Assembly: GCA_050249415.1 (NCBI GenBank)
Contig: JBFWQO010000015.1
Location: 1-64,000 of the forward strand
Length of the DNA: 64,000 nucleotides
Source of the DNA: CADEFQ01 sp050249415
GTDB lineage: Bacteria > Pseudomonadota > Gammaproteobacteria > Steroidobacterales > Steroidobacteraceae
Reading direction: 5' to 3'
This document shows, one piece after another, positions 63,288 to 64,000 of this stretch (positions within the stretch are counted from its first letter, which is position 1; the number at the start of each line of letters is the position of its first letter). Made by a program: the position numbers and the translations under genes. Below the pieces are notes generated by a model. That model searched no databases. It saw nothing but the letters and a program-made list of their open reading frames with translations, and had not been told where the DNA came from.

Positions 63288-64000
63288 TCGAGCGCGATGC
63301 CCTGAAGGATCGACGTCTCGATTTCCTCCTCCACGCGCTCCCCTGACGTGGCGAGCCGGTTGACGCTGACCGGCCGCACGCTGCTCGCGCCCGCGCGATG
63401 CGTGACGAGGAAGGCGTGGAACTCGCCGGCGCGCGTCAGCGCAAAGCCGAGCAACAGGTTCACCTGGCCCGTGGCGAGTGTTGCGGGCGGATTCAGCCGC
63501 GCATCGCAGATCACGAACCAGCGCTCGGCGCTCGTGCGCCCGACGAAGGCGCCCTCGTCCTCGAGGCCGGCGAGGAACGCCTCGACCTGTGCGCGCAGGC
63601 GCGCCCAGGCCTCGGGCCGGTCGTGCTGGAATACGATCCAGCGCGTGCCCTCCTCGACCGAGGCGAGGATGAAGAGCGCAAGGCGTCGCGCGGCGAGCCA
63701 GGTCCAGTCCGCGGGACCCGAGCCGCCCGCGCCGAGCGTGCGCGGACTGCCGAAGCGACGGTGCAGCGGCCGCACCGTCGAGAAGGTATTGACGCCGAGA
63801 TGCGCGAGCCGGGCGCGTTCGTTGTCCTCGATCGCGACGGCCGTGCGCAGTGTCGGGCGCAGCACCGGCTCGTCGTTCTCGCCCGCGCCCCACAGCGGCG
63901 AGGCGGCATCGCCGCGCGCAATCAGCCCGGCGGCCGCGCCGCAGGAGGCGAAGACCTCATAGCGGCCGCGCACGCGGTCGAGCGCGAGCACGCGCGGGAA
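63281..64000 (-). CDS. Phage tail-sheath family protein, 5' end beyond window
   Basis: The visible 239 residues are the C-terminal part of a contractile tail sheath protein; the frame continues off the right edge. The conserved sheath C-terminal layout is clear: GAAAGLIARGDAASPLW, then LGVNTFSTVRPLHRRFGSP, then AARRLALFILASVEEGTRWI and VFQHDRPEAWARLRAQVEAF, and RPVSVN near the end. Sheath proteins form the contracting tube of phages, tailocins and extracellular contractile injection systems. Its tail after that domain is unusually long and acidic (ERVEEEIETSILQGIALD). The rest of the gene cluster is outside the window, so phage versus injection system cannot be decided. Confidence 0.78.
   Translation of the reverse strand, partial: FPRVLALDRVRGRYEVFASCGAAAGLIARGDAASPLWGAGENDEPVLRPTLRTAVAIEDNERARLAHLGVNTFSTVRPLHRRFGSPRTLGAGGSGPADWTWLAARRLALFILASVEEGTRWIVFQHDRPEAWARLRAQVEAFLAGLEDEGAFVGRTSAERWFVICDARLNPPATLATGQVNLLLGFALTRAGEFHAFLVTHRAGASSVRPVSVNRLATSGERVEEEIETSILQGIALDH

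Overview
The window is a dense, GC-rich stretch of a gammaproteobacterial chromosome. The lineage is suggested by adjacencies familiar from that class: rhlB divergent from trxA-rho, dusB-fis followed by purH-purD, accB-accC-prmA, trxA directly upstream of rho, a KdkA-type Kdo kinase next to waaA, and a full-length PlsB. The combination of KdkA, a Pcm-family gene beside tolC, and a DUF1302-DUF1329-YCF48-MMPL cassette would fit a Xanthomonadales/Nevskiales/Steroidobacter-like relative; that placement is inference. No rRNA, tRNA or CRISPR array was seen.

Layout. 1-7.2 kb: the end of a PAS/GGDEF signalling protein, a Pcm-family methyltransferase, tolC, and lipopolysaccharide inner-core genes (waaA, kdkA, a GT9 heptosyltransferase-like gene, DUF6165). 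7.2-13.2 kb: a coiled-coil protein, a zf-CHCC protein, glnE, a lipoprotein and a secreted M20 peptidase. 13.2-19.3 kb: a VOC protein in a repeat-bracketed cassette, groS-groL with a CIRCE-like operator, a DsbD with two N-terminal alpha domains, and a DUF3298-type lipoprotein. 19.3-29.9 kb: a co-directional run of tlpA-like, aroQ, accB, accC, prmA, a DUF3426 gene, dusB, fis, purH, purD and two hot-dog thioesterases. 29.85-30.9 kb: a decayed IS110 element. 30.9-40.5 kb: a beta-barrel protein, a Sel1/TonB_C protein, trxA-rho, rhlB, a HAD hydrolase, a PHP phosphoesterase, a YdcH-like protein, an MscS channel and arfB. 40.5-47.3 kb: asnB-MFS-lipoprotein, a CDP-glycerol transferase-like gene and a PLP decarboxylase. 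47.3-48.9 kb: DUF411 and a 77-residue protein embedded in a family of intergenic repeats. 48.9-59.1 kb: the DUF1302-DUF1329-YCF48-MMPL cassette, plsB, a small esterase and an alkyltransferase-like protein. 59.2-64 kb: a fused 5-oxoprolinase/hydantoinase, a DUF4442 protein, and the C-terminal part of a contractile tail-sheath protein leaving the right edge.

The most unusual content is intergenic. Four copies of a near-perfect long palindrome (30-33 bp arms) mostly sit within 2-5 bases of stop codons. A 199-bp element with perfect 29-bp terminal inverted repeats has two relatives within 1.5 kb. GCGAACA-type heptamer arrays bracket prmA and extend its reading frame. A roughly 70-bp direct repeat carrying the groL terminator brackets the VOC gene. 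The IS110 remnant supplies the last residues and stop codon of the thioesterase before it. Several unrelated repeat types therefore end at stop codons, either through targeting or because little other space tolerates insertion. The tail-sheath fragment at the right edge suggests a phage-tail-like or contractile injection system just outside the window.
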